Source: Aestuariivivens marinum (GTDB taxonomy: Bacteria > Bacteroidota > Bacteroidia > Flavobacteriales > Flavobacteriaceae). Taken from it: a stretch of 64,000 nt of DNA. The stretch is from assembly GCF_022662175.1 (NCBI RefSeq), contig NZ_JAKMCR010000001.1:124001-188000 (forward strand). The letters run 5' to 3'. Within the stretch, counting starts at the first letter, position 1, and each line of letters starts with the position of its first letter. The translations under genes were made by a program, and so were the position numbers. Below the pieces are notes generated by a model, which saw nothing but the letters and a program-made list of their open reading frames with translations, made no database searches and was not told the origin of the DNA. This document shows, one piece after another, positions 37,544-46,315 of the stretch.

Positions 37544-39483
37544 GAAAATTTTTGCTTTTCTTATCAGTAATTAGTGTTGGATTTATTTTTATTGGGAGGT
37601 TATTTTATCTTCAGGTATATACATATACCGCTTCCAAACACGATTTATTTTTAGACAATGCTATTAGAAAGGTTTATGATTACCCCAAACGTGGTTTTGT
37701 ATACGATAGAAACGGCGAGCTTTTGGTTGCCAATCAGCCGTCTTATGATGTCATGGTCATTCCAAGGGAAGTCGACTCTTTCAATATTGAAGAATTTTGT
37801 AAACTGTTAAAAATTGATACGGTTCAATATAACAAAACATTAAAACAGGCGACAAATTACTCTCCAAGACTTCCTTCGGTTTTTGTATCTCACCTTTCGA
37901 AGGAAGATTACGCCGTACTCCAAGAAAAAATGCGAAAATATGAAGGATTCTATATTCAAAAACGCTCCTTAAGGCATTACCAAAGATCCATTGGTGCCAA
38001 TGTATTGGGCGATATTGGAGAGGTCAATTCCAGGGATATTAAATCTGATTCCTACTACACTATGGGTGATTTAAAAGGTAAACAGGGTGTTGAAGCCTCT
38101 TATGAAAATATTTTACGAGGTGTAAAAGGTTTAAAATTTATTCAAAAAGATCGCTTTAATAGAGATATTGGCCCTTACAAAGAAGGAAAACTGGATATTC
38201 TTCCAGAACAAGGCAAGGATATTACCATTACTATTGACGCTAAGTTACAAGAGTATGGTGAGTTACTTATGCAAAACAAACGCGGTGGCGTTATTGCAAT
38301 AGAACCTTCTTCTGGTGAAATTTTGGCTATGGTAGCCGCTCCTTCTTATGACCCAAATATTTTAGTTGGCAGAAACCGCTCAAAGAACTTTTCCAAACTC
38401 TTTAACGATTCCAAAGCTAACCCTCTATTCAACAGAAGCCTGCAAGGGTTGTATGAACCTGGTTCCCCCTTCAAATTAATGAATGCCTTAATAGGTCTTC
38501 AAGAAGGTGTTATAACACCTCATGAAACGGTTACCTGCTATGCAGGATATAGGTATGGCAATAGATTTATGAAATGCCATTGTTATATTGGCAGACGCAA
38601 TAACATGATTTCTGGCATTCAGGAATCGTGCAATGCCTATTTCGCAACCGTATATAGAAAAATATTGGACAAAAATGGTAGTGCTTCAGATGGTATTGAT
38701 GTATGGAGCAAGCATGCCAAAAGCTTTGGTCTTGGCAACTACTTAAACAATGACTTATTTGTTGGTCAAAAAGGGCGTATTCCAGATAGAGATTACTATA
38801 AAAAGGTCTATCCCAAAACATTCTATTCTACTTATACCATTTCAAATGCCATCGGACAGGGAGAAATAGCCACAACACCAATTCAACTTGCCAATATGAT
38901 AGCCGCTATAGCTAATCGAGGGTACTATTACACACCCCATATAATAAAGTCTATTGACGGTGACACCATCCCAAAAAAATTCACCACTCGCAACTATACT
39001 TCTATCGATAAGCAACATTTTGAACCTGTTATTGAAGGCATGCATCAAGTATACAAAAATGGTACGGCCAAATGGTTACAGGTTAAAGATATCGACATTT
39101 GTGGAAAAACAGGAACCGTAGAGAATTTTACAAGGATTGATGGTGAACGAAAACAATTAACAGATCACTCTATTTTTGTTGCTTTTGCACCGAAAGAAAA
39201 TCCAAAAATAGCCATTGCGGTATTTATTGAAAATGGGTATTGGGGTAGTCGATTTGCTGGTAAAGTAGCTAGTTTAATGATTGAAAAACATATAAAGGAT
39301 GAAATTACTAGAACAGATCTAGAAGATTGGCTTCTAAGATATGGTCTAGAAAATGAATACGAGAAACCATACTCTGGTAAACCTTTCAACATAAATGACA
39401 AAACAATAGTTCATCCTGTTGATGACCTAGAGTATGAGCGATTAAAAAAACGACTGCAACAATTTAAAAACCAAAAAAGTTAA
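37540..39483 (+). CDS. mrdA: Penicillin-binding protein 2 (elongation transpeptidase)
   Basis: A 647-residue class B PBP: an N-terminal transmembrane helix (about 4-24), a dimerisation/pedestal domain from about residue 48 (YPKRGFVYDRNGELLVANQ), and a transpeptidase domain. Active-site motifs are SPFK with S309 (EPGSPFKL), SCN (QESCNAYFA) and KTGT (CGKTGTVEN). It cross-links peptidoglycan with RodA during side-wall growth. The stop overlaps the rodA start (TAATG). Confidence 0.96.
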   Translation: MRKFLLFLSVISVGFIFIGRLFYLQVYTYTASKHDLFLDNAIRKVYDYPKRGFVYDRNGELLVANQPSYDVMVIPREVDSFNIEEFCKLLKIDTVQYNKTLKQATNYSPRLPSVFVSHLSKEDYAVLQEKMRKYEGFYIQKRSLRHYQRSIGANVLGDIGEVNSRDIKSDSYYTMGDLKGKQGVEASYENILRGVKGLKFIQKDRFNRDIGPYKEGKLDILPEQGKDITITIDAKLQEYGELLMQNKRGGVIAIEPSSGEILAMVAAPSYDPNILVGRNRSKNFSKLFNDSKANPLFNRSLQGLYEPGSPFKLMNALIGLQEGVITPHETVTCYAGYRYGNRFMKCHCYIGRRNNMISGIQESCNAYFATVYRKILDKNGSASDGIDVWSKHAKSFGLGNYLNNDLFVGQKGRIPDRDYYKKVYPKTFYSTYTISNAIGQGEIATTPIQLANMIAAIANRGYYYTPHIIKSIDGDTIPKKFTTRNYTSIDKQHFEPVIEGMHQVYKNGTAKWLQVKDIDICGKTGTVENFTRIDGERKQLTDHSIFVAFAPKENPKIAIAVFIENGYWGSRFAGKVASLMIEKHIKDEITRTDLEDWLLRYGLENEYEKPYSGKPFNINDKTIVHPVDDLEYERLKKRLQQFKNQKS

Positions 39484-40760
39484 TGGTTAGAGAAACCAAC
39501 AGGCATTTTAAATTCGATTGGATTACCATCATTCTTTTTTTACTACTGGTAGGTTTTGGATGGCTAAATATTTTTTCGGCTTCACATACTGGCGAAACAA
39601 TAGATTACTTTGACTTATCACAACCTTACGGTAAGCAATTAATTTTTATACTACTTACCTTTGGGTTAATAATTTTAATTCTATCTGTAGAAGCCAAGTT
39701 TTATGAACGGTTCTCTAGTATCATTTACATAATTTCTATGGTCTCTCTTGTAGGCCTCTTCCTTTTTGGCAAAAATGTTAATGGCGCTACGTCTTGGTAT
39801 GCCATTGGTGGTATGACGTTACAACCCAGTGAGTTTGCCAAAGCAGCTACAGCCTTGGCCGTTGCTAAATACATTAGCGACTTAAACACCGATATTAAGC
39901 AACTTAAAGACCAACTACAAACCTTTACCATAATTATAATTCCTGCGCTTTTAGTGCTATTACAAAACGATACCGGAAGCACCGTAGTCTATGGCGCTTT
40001 TTTCTTTGTACTGTACCGGGAAGGCCTGCCTAAAATATTTTTAACACTAGGGGTAGTTGTTATTTTTCTATCGCTTTTTTCACTGAAATTCGGGTTTTTA
40101 ATCACAACTATTATAGCAGCTATCTCAATTGTTGCACTTTATTTTTTATCGAAAAAGAAACCTCCAATTGTAATGTCTTTAATAGCCCTATTGCTCTGTA
40201 TGGGTTTATCCTTTAGTGTGAAATTTTTCTATCAGGATATTTTAAAACCCCATCAACAAGATCGAATTAGTCTTTGGTTACGTTTGGAAAAGGATCCAGA
40301 AAAATTAGAGCAAATGAAAAAAACCTTTGCTTACAATCTTAATGAGTCAGAAAAAGCGATTAGCTCTGGAGGTATCTCTGGAAAAGGTTTTTTGGAAGGT
40401 ACCCGAACGACCGGAAAGTTTGTACCAGAACAACATACTGATTATATTTTTAGTACTGTTGGTGAGGAGTGGGGATTTATTGGAAGTGCATTAGTAGTGG
40501 TTACTTTTGTTTTGTTACTGTTACGTATCCTTCATTTGGCTGAATTACAAAAGTCACAATTTAGTAGGGTTTATGGTTACGGCGTGGCCTCAATAATTTT
40601 CATGCACTTTCTCATTAATATTGGTATGGTTATGGGATTAATTCCAACAATTGGTATTCCATTACCTATGTTTAGCTATGGAGGTTCAGGTCTTTGGGCA
40701 TTTACCTTTTTACTGTTTGTCTTTATTAAACTAGATTCTAACAGAATAAATGAATGGTGA
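39483..40760 (+). CDS. rodA: SEDS glycosyltransferase RodA
   Basis: A 425-residue polytopic membrane protein of the SEDS family that polymerises peptidoglycan with PBP2. Family landmarks include LLVGFGWLNIFSASH, GATSWYAIGGMTLQPSEFAKAA, LLQNDTGSTVVYGAFF, PEQHTDYIFSTVGEEWGFIG and the final IGIPLPMFSYGGSGLW. It has about ten hydrophobic segments. It is the last gene of the shape operon and converges with gldC. Confidence 0.96.
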   Translation: MVRETNRHFKFDWITIILFLLLVGFGWLNIFSASHTGETIDYFDLSQPYGKQLIFILLTFGLIILILSVEAKFYERFSSIIYIISMVSLVGLFLFGKNVNGATSWYAIGGMTLQPSEFAKAATALAVAKYISDLNTDIKQLKDQLQTFTIIIIPALLVLLQNDTGSTVVYGAFFFVLYREGLPKIFLTLGVVVIFLSLFSLKFGFLITTIIAAISIVALYFLSKKKPPIVMSLIALLLCMGLSFSVKFFYQDILKPHQQDRISLWLRLEKDPEKLEQMKKTFAYNLNESEKAISSGGISGKGFLEGTRTTGKFVPEQHTDYIFSTVGEEWGFIGSALVVVTFVLLLLRILHLAELQKSQFSRVYGYGVASIIFMHFLINIGMVMGLIPTIGIPLPMFSYGGSGLWAFTFLLFVFIKLDSNRINEW

Positions 40761-40830
40761 CCCAGTAGATAATGTGTTAAAGACAGTACTGATTTTAGCC
40801 TTTTTACCCCTTAAAATGAAACTTTTGTCC

Positions 40831-41166
40831 CTACTTTTTCAACTCTAATTTTTCGGCAAAATAATCACAAAAATCCTTCATGGTGGCTGTCATCTTCGCA
40901 TCCTGTGTTGCTCGGTTAAATGTATCACTCATGGCTACCAAGGTTTGGTGAAAAAACACCTTCATTTCATCCACTGGCATATCCTTAGTCCATAGATCAA
41001 TACGTAATGTTTCTTTAGCTTTACTATCCCAAACCGAAAGCAACATAGCTTTAGCCTCTTCTTTAGTAATCCCTCCGTCTACTGCCGTCCATTGCAACTT
41101 TTCCGGAACACGATTTTCGTCCAATTCTACTAGCAGCTCTATTTTTGATGTTAAGTGATTTGCCAT
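40831..41166 (-). CDS. gldC: Gliding motility protein GldC
   Basis: A 111-residue soluble protein (MANHLTSKIELLVELDENRVPEKLQWTAVDGG) matching GldC. It has no signal peptide or membrane segment and should be cytoplasmic. In Flavobacterium it supports gliding but is not essential. It starts at the base after the gldB stop codon. Confidence 0.93.
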   Translation of the reverse strand: MANHLTSKIELLVELDENRVPEKLQWTAVDGGITKEEAKAMLLSVWDSKAKETLRIDLWTKDMPVDEMKVFFHQTLVAMSDTFNRATQDAKMTATMKDFCDYFAEKLELKK

Positions 41167-42135
41167 TTATTTTCTGGGTTTAAACTTAGAATTATTAAAA
41201 ATATCTTCAGGACTTTTAGTAAGCATGTCTTTTAGAGACACATCATTGTTTGCCATATAAGCACGTACAATTTGCCAACCAATATACTGTCCCAATCTTG
41301 CTGGAGACTCATTATCTATTTGCTCTAGTCGAAACTTAGTGAAAGGAGCTGGGTTAATAAACCGATTTGGTAATTTTGAATCTGTACTATATAATAGTTC
41401 TCGTTCTATAAAATAACGCCAAATATAACTTTCATTAGCTACAGCCCATTGTAGTTCATCTTCTGAATAGCTGATACGTTCTGCTTCTGTTTTAAAAGGA
41501 ATCATTATGTCGTTAAAATACAAAAGCTTTCCAAAATAAATCATTTCGTCCAAAAGCGATCGTCTTTGAGATTGATAAATATATTTCTTAGCATAAGCAC
41601 TAGATAAATCGACTACCAATTGTTCTTTTTTTAAATCTTCATATATATATTTAGGTATACGGCTATTTACATAAAACTCATGATCATCCCCTAAATAGGA
41701 ATCAATAGATAATAAGGCAATAGTATCTGTAACAATTACTTTATTTCTATAGTCCACATCATTTGTTACGGTAATAATTCTTGGCGGGTTAAACTCAGGA
41801 AAATAATAGCGTAGATGATTAAATAACGATTCAATTTCCAATTCTATATCATCAAAATTCGGAAAAGCTTTTTCAACCTCAGCGTATAACTGACGTTGCA
41901 AAGTGTCATTTTTTTTGGCAACCCAAAACGAATCTGGATATTTTTCGGCAAACATGAACGGATAAACCTGCTTTAGTTTCGGCAAATCTTTAACATCAGT
42001 GTTGGCAAACATTCTGTCAAAACGTTCAACGGTTATATTAGTATTTATTTTAGCTATGTCTTGTTCAAACTTATCGTCCTTTTTACAAGAAGCGGCCAAC
42101 ATAAGCATAATGAAAAGTAATCTCGTATACTTCAT
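41167..42135 (-). CDS. gldB: Gliding motility lipoprotein GldB
   Basis: A 322-residue lipoprotein: signal peptide with lipobox LAASC (C17), then a globular domain typical of GldB (VERFDRMFANTDVKDLPKLKQVYPFMFAEKYPDSFW; IPKYIYEDL; QYIGWQIVRAYMANNDVSLKDML). GldB is needed for gliding in Flavobacterium johnsoniae; its molecular role is not settled. A TACCTTTG -7 element lies 60 bp upstream. Confidence 0.94.
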   Translation of the reverse strand: MKYTRLLFIMLMLAASCKKDDKFEQDIAKINTNITVERFDRMFANTDVKDLPKLKQVYPFMFAEKYPDSFWVAKKNDTLQRQLYAEVEKAFPNFDDIELEIESLFNHLRYYFPEFNPPRIITVTNDVDYRNKVIVTDTIALLSIDSYLGDDHEFYVNSRIPKYIYEDLKKEQLVVDLSSAYAKKYIYQSQRRSLLDEMIYFGKLLYFNDIMIPFKTEAERISYSEDELQWAVANESYIWRYFIERELLYSTDSKLPNRFINPAPFTKFRLEQIDNESPARLGQYIGWQIVRAYMANNDVSLKDMLTKSPEDIFNNSKFKPRK

Positions 42136-42194
42136 ATAAAAACTTAAACGGTTTAATCTTTTATATATTGAGGGGTTTCTTTTATTTTTGTTTG

Positions 42195-42202
42195 CAAAGG
42201 TA
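42195..42202 (-). promoter_or_regulatory. -7 element of the gldB-gldC promoter
   Basis: TACCTTTG on the minus strand is an exact TAnnTTTG match, 60 bp before gldB in the divergent region with nadE. The -33 box is not obvious. Confidence 0.45.
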
Positions 42203-42230
42203 CTATTCTTAGATTTAAATTTAGCGTAAT

Positions 42231-43019
42231 ATGCAAACAGAAAAAGTAGTAAACCATATTGTTAATTGGTTAAAGGATTATGCTACTAAAGCAAATATGA
42301 ATGGTTTTATTGTTGGTATTTCGGGAGGTATTGACTCTGCTGTCACTTCAACTTTATGCGCTAAAACTGGCTTAAAAGTTTTATGTTTAGAAATGCCCAT
42401 TCACCAAGCAAAAAGTCATGTAACAAGAGCTCAAGAACACATAGCTCAATTAAAATCCAGATTTGATAACGTTATGGACATACGCACCAATTTAACTCCT
42501 GTTTTTGAATCGTTTAAGACAGAAGTTATAGCAGATGGCAGTCAGGCTACTGTAGATATGGCACTAGCTAATACCAGAGCCCGTTTGCGTATGGCTACCC
42601 TATACTACTATGCCGGTTTATATAAGCTACTTGTAGCCGGAACAGGAAACAAAGTCGAAGATTTTGGTGTTGGATTCTTTACTAAATATGGTGATGGAGG
42701 AGTTGATTTGAGTCCAATTGCCGATTTGGTAAAATCTGAAGTTTATCAATTGGGAGATTTTTTAAAGGTCCCTGAAAGTATTATGAAAGCAGTACCCAGT
42801 GATGGCCTTTTTGGAGATGCTAGAAGTGATGAGGACCAAATTGGCGCTTCGTATCCCGAATTGGAATGGGCTATGGATATGGATAACAAAAACAAAACTT
42901 CTAAAGACTTTACTGGACGCAAACAAGAAGTCTTTAAAATATACAAACGCTATAACAGTTCAAACAAGCACAAAATGGTCCCCATACCTGTCTGCAATAT
43001 CCCGAAGAAATTTAATTAA
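42231..43019 (+). CDS. nadE: Ammonia-dependent NAD+ synthetase NadE
   Basis: A 262-residue NAD synthetase that amidates nicotinic acid adenine dinucleotide. The ATP pyrophosphatase loop is SGGIDSAV (about residues 30-37). Further conserved blocks are ARLRMATLYYYA, AGTGNKVEDFGVGFFTKYGDGGVDLSPIADL and LFGDARSDEDQIGASYPELEWAM. There is no N-terminal glutaminase (CN hydrolase) domain, so it should use ammonia. Confidence 0.95.
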   Translation: MQTEKVVNHIVNWLKDYATKANMNGFIVGISGGIDSAVTSTLCAKTGLKVLCLEMPIHQAKSHVTRAQEHIAQLKSRFDNVMDIRTNLTPVFESFKTEVIADGSQATVDMALANTRARLRMATLYYYAGLYKLLVAGTGNKVEDFGVGFFTKYGDGGVDLSPIADLVKSEVYQLGDFLKVPESIMKAVPSDGLFGDARSDEDQIGASYPELEWAMDMDNKNKTSKDFTGRKQEVFKIYKRYNSSNKHKMVPIPVCNIPKKFN

Positions 43020-43125
43020 TACATTAAAATTGTAAAAAAAGTAGTATCTTTACATTATAGCTTAAGTCTCTCAACCAACCTATATAATCATACTCTTAAA
43101 TGATTATACTTAAAAGCTAAAAGAT

Positions 43126-43758
43126 ATGATAAAATTATTAATAGCAGACAACCACCCTATTATTAGAAAGGGTTTAGAACTACTCTTAACTTCTTCCTCA
43201 AGTATTGACATTGTTGGAAGTGTAGATGATGGTGAAGCCATTCTAGAATTTGTTAAGAACAATCCGGTAGATATTATTTTAACCGAAGTTAATTTTCCTA
43301 AATTAAATGGTTTAACTGTACTAAGGCATTTAAAAAATGACTACCCAGACATTAAAACCATTATTTTTAGTGGCGAACCAGAAGAAGTTTACGCTATAAA
43401 CGCCATTAAAGCTGGCGCTTATGGTTTCGTTTCAAAAACCGTTAATATTATCACCATTAGTGAAGCTATAATGAAAGTTCACGAAGGCGGTATTTACCTT
43501 AGCAATGAACTTACACAACAGCTTGCATTTGGAACACGAACTAATAAATCTGGAAGATTTTATAAAAAGTTATCTACTAGGGAAGCTGAAGTTTTAAAAC
43601 TATTAACTGTAGGCAAAAAGAACAAGGAAATTTCTAAAGAACTGGACATTAACGAAAAAACGGTAAGCACATACAAGGCACGTTTGATGCGAAAGCTTAA
43701 AGTCAATAACTTGGTAGATTTGGTAAATCAAGCTAAACTTTCGGAGCAAGTTCATTAG
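43126..43758 (+). CDS. LuxR/NarL-type response regulator with Glu in place of the phospho-Asp
   Basis: A 210-residue regulator with a receiver domain (1-120) and a LuxR-type helix-turn-helix (about 145-205, LSTREAEVLKLLTVGKKNKEISKELDINEKTVSTYKARLMRKL). In the receiver, the acidic pair is D8-N9, the Ser/Thr is in IIFSGE and the Lys in GFVSKTV, but the phospho-acceptor position reads E54 (DIILTEVNFP instead of the usual DIVLMDxxMP). Acceptor phosphorylation is thus not possible in the normal way; Glu often mimics the active state. No histidine kinase is adjacent. The stop codon abuts the convergent dnaG stop. Confidence 0.88.
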   Translation: MIKLLIADNHPIIRKGLELLLTSSSSIDIVGSVDDGEAILEFVKNNPVDIILTEVNFPKLNGLTVLRHLKNDYPDIKTIIFSGEPEEVYAINAIKAGAYGFVSKTVNIITISEAIMKVHEGGIYLSNELTQQLAFGTRTNKSGRFYKKLSTREAEVLKLLTVGKKNKEISKELDINEKTVSTYKARLMRKLKVNNLVDLVNQAKLSEQVH

Positions 43759-45717
43759 CTACAAGACACGGTTTAACTTTCTAGACAATAGCATTTTTAA
43801 ACTAGAGTAATCCTTTACCTCCTCAAGTACATGTTTATTTGAGTCAGATTTGTTTTGCTCTGTTTCTTGCTGAAACTCCTTTACCTTAAGATCTATTAAA
43901 AAACACCTTAAACTTAAAATAGTTTCACTTACTAACTGGGCAACTGTATGATTTTTTTCTTTAGGATAAATATTCATACGTTGCCAGTTATCAAGATGAT
44001 AGCGTTCATCATCCATTAAAATGGAAGTGATTTCATTAGTCATATCTTGATCTACGGAGTTGATAAATGTTTTCAGTTCAAATTCAGGATTTTGATTTAA
44101 GGCATCTATTATGGTATAGTAAAGACTTTTAAACTTTTGGTTGGTGAATTCCATTTCATCATCCTGAAGATCTAAAAACACCTTTTCGAAAACTTTGGCT
44201 TGATGCACAACAGGTTCTAAAATTAATTCTCCCTTATTGTTTTCTTTAAGCACTAAATCTTCAAAATCTTCAGTTTTATCGCCATAAAGCAACAAAATTT
44301 CTATGATTTTACGTTCTAAAACATATTGAACATCAATCTTATTAATTAGTTGTTCATGCTTTATAACTTCAAAAGCTTTGCGTTCGGCTCTATACTTTTG
44401 GTTTTCTTCATGAAACTCTTTTTTGTTAATCTGTGCCAGCGTACTAAATAAAACGGCTTCACTAATATCCATAATACGAGCACATTCCTGAATGTATATC
44501 TCCTTTTTTATACGATCGGGAATTTTAGAAATACTGTTTACAATATCCCTAACGGTTTCTGCCTTTTTAATAGGATCGTTCTTGGAATCTTCAAAGAGTA
44601 CGGATGCCTTGAATTGAATAAAATCCTTGGCATTCTCTTCCAAATAGTGTGTAAGTTCCTCTAGCGTATTTTGCTTTGCAAAACTATCGGGATCTTCTCC
44701 TTCTGGAAATGAACACACCTTAACATTCATACCTTGTTCCAAAATAAGGTCAATACCCCTAAGTGAAGCACGCATGCCTGCCGCATCACCATCAAACAAG
44801 ACTGTAATATTTTTGGTTAACCTGTTTATTAAGCGAATTTGTTCTGGTGTTAGAGCCGTGCCAGATGATGACACCACATTCTTAATTCCCGTTTGATAGA
44901 ACTGAATGACATCGGTGTAACCTTCAACCAAATAGCAATTATCTTCTTTAGCTATACTTTGCTTGGCATGAAAAATACCATAAAGCACCTTACTTTTATG
45001 GTATATGTCACTTTCAGGAGAATTAAGGTATTTGGCTGCTTTCTTATCGTTTATTAAAATGCGTCCTCCAAAGCCCAATACCCGTCCACTCATACTCTTT
45101 ATGGGAAATATGACCCGTCCTTTAAACCTGTCGAATCGTTTGTTGTCCTTAACTATTGTTAGTCCCGTTTTTTCCAAATAATCGATGTTATAGCCCATTT
45201 TTAAGGCCTCATCAGTAAAAGCCTGCCATTCGTTTAGGGAATATCCCAAATTGAACTTTTTTATGGTATCTTCAGTAAAACCACGTTCCTTAAAATAACT
45301 TAGCCCTATAGACTTACCTTTATCGGTTTTATAAAGTATCTTTTGAAAATAATCATTGGCAAACTCACTAACCAAAAACAAACTTTCACGCTCATTGGCA
45401 GCTTCTTTTTGCTCATTGGTCTGTTCGGTTTCCTCTATTTCGATATTATATTTTTTAGCCAAATATTTTATGGCTTCTGGATAGGTGAAATGCTCATGTT
45501 CCATTAAAAAGGCAACAACATTACCTCCTTTTCCTGTACTAAAGTCCTTCCATATTTGTTTTACGGGCGACACCATAAAACTCGGGGTACGTTCATCACT
45601 AAATGGACTCAACCCCTTAAAGTTACTGCCTGCCTTTTTAAGCTGAACAAAATCGCCAATAACCTCCTCTACTCGGGCAGTTTCAAATACTTGGTCTATG
45701 GAAGATTGTGATATCAC
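43759..45717 (-). CDS. dnaG: DNA primase DnaG without a canonical zinc site
   Basis: A 652-residue primase. The N-terminal CHC2-like module (residues 18-66) keeps the overall pattern but has lost its metal ligands: the Cys, His, Cys, Cys positions hold S37 (GLSPF), S40, D58 and T61 (KDFSTGKGG). The catalytic TOPRIM domain is intact (VEGYTDVI; LFDGDAAGMRASLRGIDLIL; EDPDSF). The C-terminal part differs from the E. coli DnaB-interacting domain. It makes RNA primers for replication. Full length otherwise. Confidence 0.95.
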   Translation of the reverse strand: MISQSSIDQVFETARVEEVIGDFVQLKKAGSNFKGLSPFSDERTPSFMVSPVKQIWKDFSTGKGGNVVAFLMEHEHFTYPEAIKYLAKKYNIEIEETEQTNEQKEAANERESLFLVSEFANDYFQKILYKTDKGKSIGLSYFKERGFTEDTIKKFNLGYSLNEWQAFTDEALKMGYNIDYLEKTGLTIVKDNKRFDRFKGRVIFPIKSMSGRVLGFGGRILINDKKAAKYLNSPESDIYHKSKVLYGIFHAKQSIAKEDNCYLVEGYTDVIQFYQTGIKNVVSSSGTALTPEQIRLINRLTKNITVLFDGDAAGMRASLRGIDLILEQGMNVKVCSFPEGEDPDSFAKQNTLEELTHYLEENAKDFIQFKASVLFEDSKNDPIKKAETVRDIVNSISKIPDRIKKEIYIQECARIMDISEAVLFSTLAQINKKEFHEENQKYRAERKAFEVIKHEQLINKIDVQYVLERKIIEILLLYGDKTEDFEDLVLKENNKGELILEPVVHQAKVFEKVFLDLQDDEMEFTNQKFKSLYYTIIDALNQNPEFELKTFINSVDQDMTNEITSILMDDERYHLDNWQRMNIYPKEKNHTVAQLVSETILSLRCFLIDLKVKEFQQETEQNKSDSNKHVLEEVKDYSSLKMLLSRKLNRVL

Positions 45718-45805
45718 AATATAAAGCTATAAGAATTGTAAAAATACTATAAACTATGGATTATAGAAATTATAAATACCCTGATTAGTGTTTCTTAGTA
45801 ATCAC

Positions 45806-45849
45806 ATGACATTAGTCATATTTTATAAAATCCGCATAAAGTATCTTTA
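45806..45849 (+). promoter_or_regulatory. FNR/CRP-type palindrome upstream of a -7 element (DoxX gene)
   Basis: ATGAC-ATTA-GTCAT at 45806-45819 is a perfect inverted repeat of the TGACnnnnGTCA kind recognised by some Crp/Fnr-family regulators. TATCTTTA, a near -7 match, is at 45842-45849. If transcription starts near 45854, the palindrome is centred at about -41, the usual class II activator position. The target would be the DoxX-family gene at 45901. Confidence 0.35.
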
Positions 45850-45900
45850 CTTTGCACTTAATATAAATACTAAACATTTTAATTTATTAATCTTAAAGTC

Positions 45901-46281
45901 ATGGCTACCACTGCAAAATTTTCTCCTCTTTTAAGGATTATTTTAGGTTTATTTTTGATTGTATATGCCCTCAACCAATTTTTCCATTTCATACCATTTA
46001 CTTATGGTGAAATGCCTGAAAATACTAGGGATTTCATTGATGCCGTTGCCATTTACCTACCCTACTTGTATATTTTTGAAATAATAATAGGACTATTCTT
46101 GATCTTTAACAAATGGGTCCCTTTTATTTTAATTGTATTGTTTCCGCTAAGCGTTTCCTTTTTAATCTTTAATCTGTCTGATAATGATTTTAGCAAAATA
46201 TGGACCGCTTTAATTGTAGCTTTTTTAAATATTATGCTGTTGTTAGGTTATAAGGAAAAGTACAAACCGCTTTTTAAATAA
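45901..46281 (+). CDS. DoxX-family membrane protein
   Basis: A 126-residue membrane protein with four hydrophobic helices (about 9-27, 46-66, 73-92, 98-117), beginning MATTAKFSPLLRIILGLFLIVYALNQFFHFIPF, as in DoxX-like proteins. The family is linked to quinone or redox functions in some bacteria, but no specific role can be read from this member. It is a single gene. Confidence 0.75.
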   Translation: MATTAKFSPLLRIILGLFLIVYALNQFFHFIPFTYGEMPENTRDFIDAVAIYLPYLYIFEIIIGLFLIFNKWVPFILIVLFPLSVSFLIFNLSDNDFSKIWTALIVAFLNIMLLLGYKEKYKPLFK

Positions 46282-46315
46282 TAGCTTTAATTCAACTAGA
46301 ACAAAAATTTCAAAC

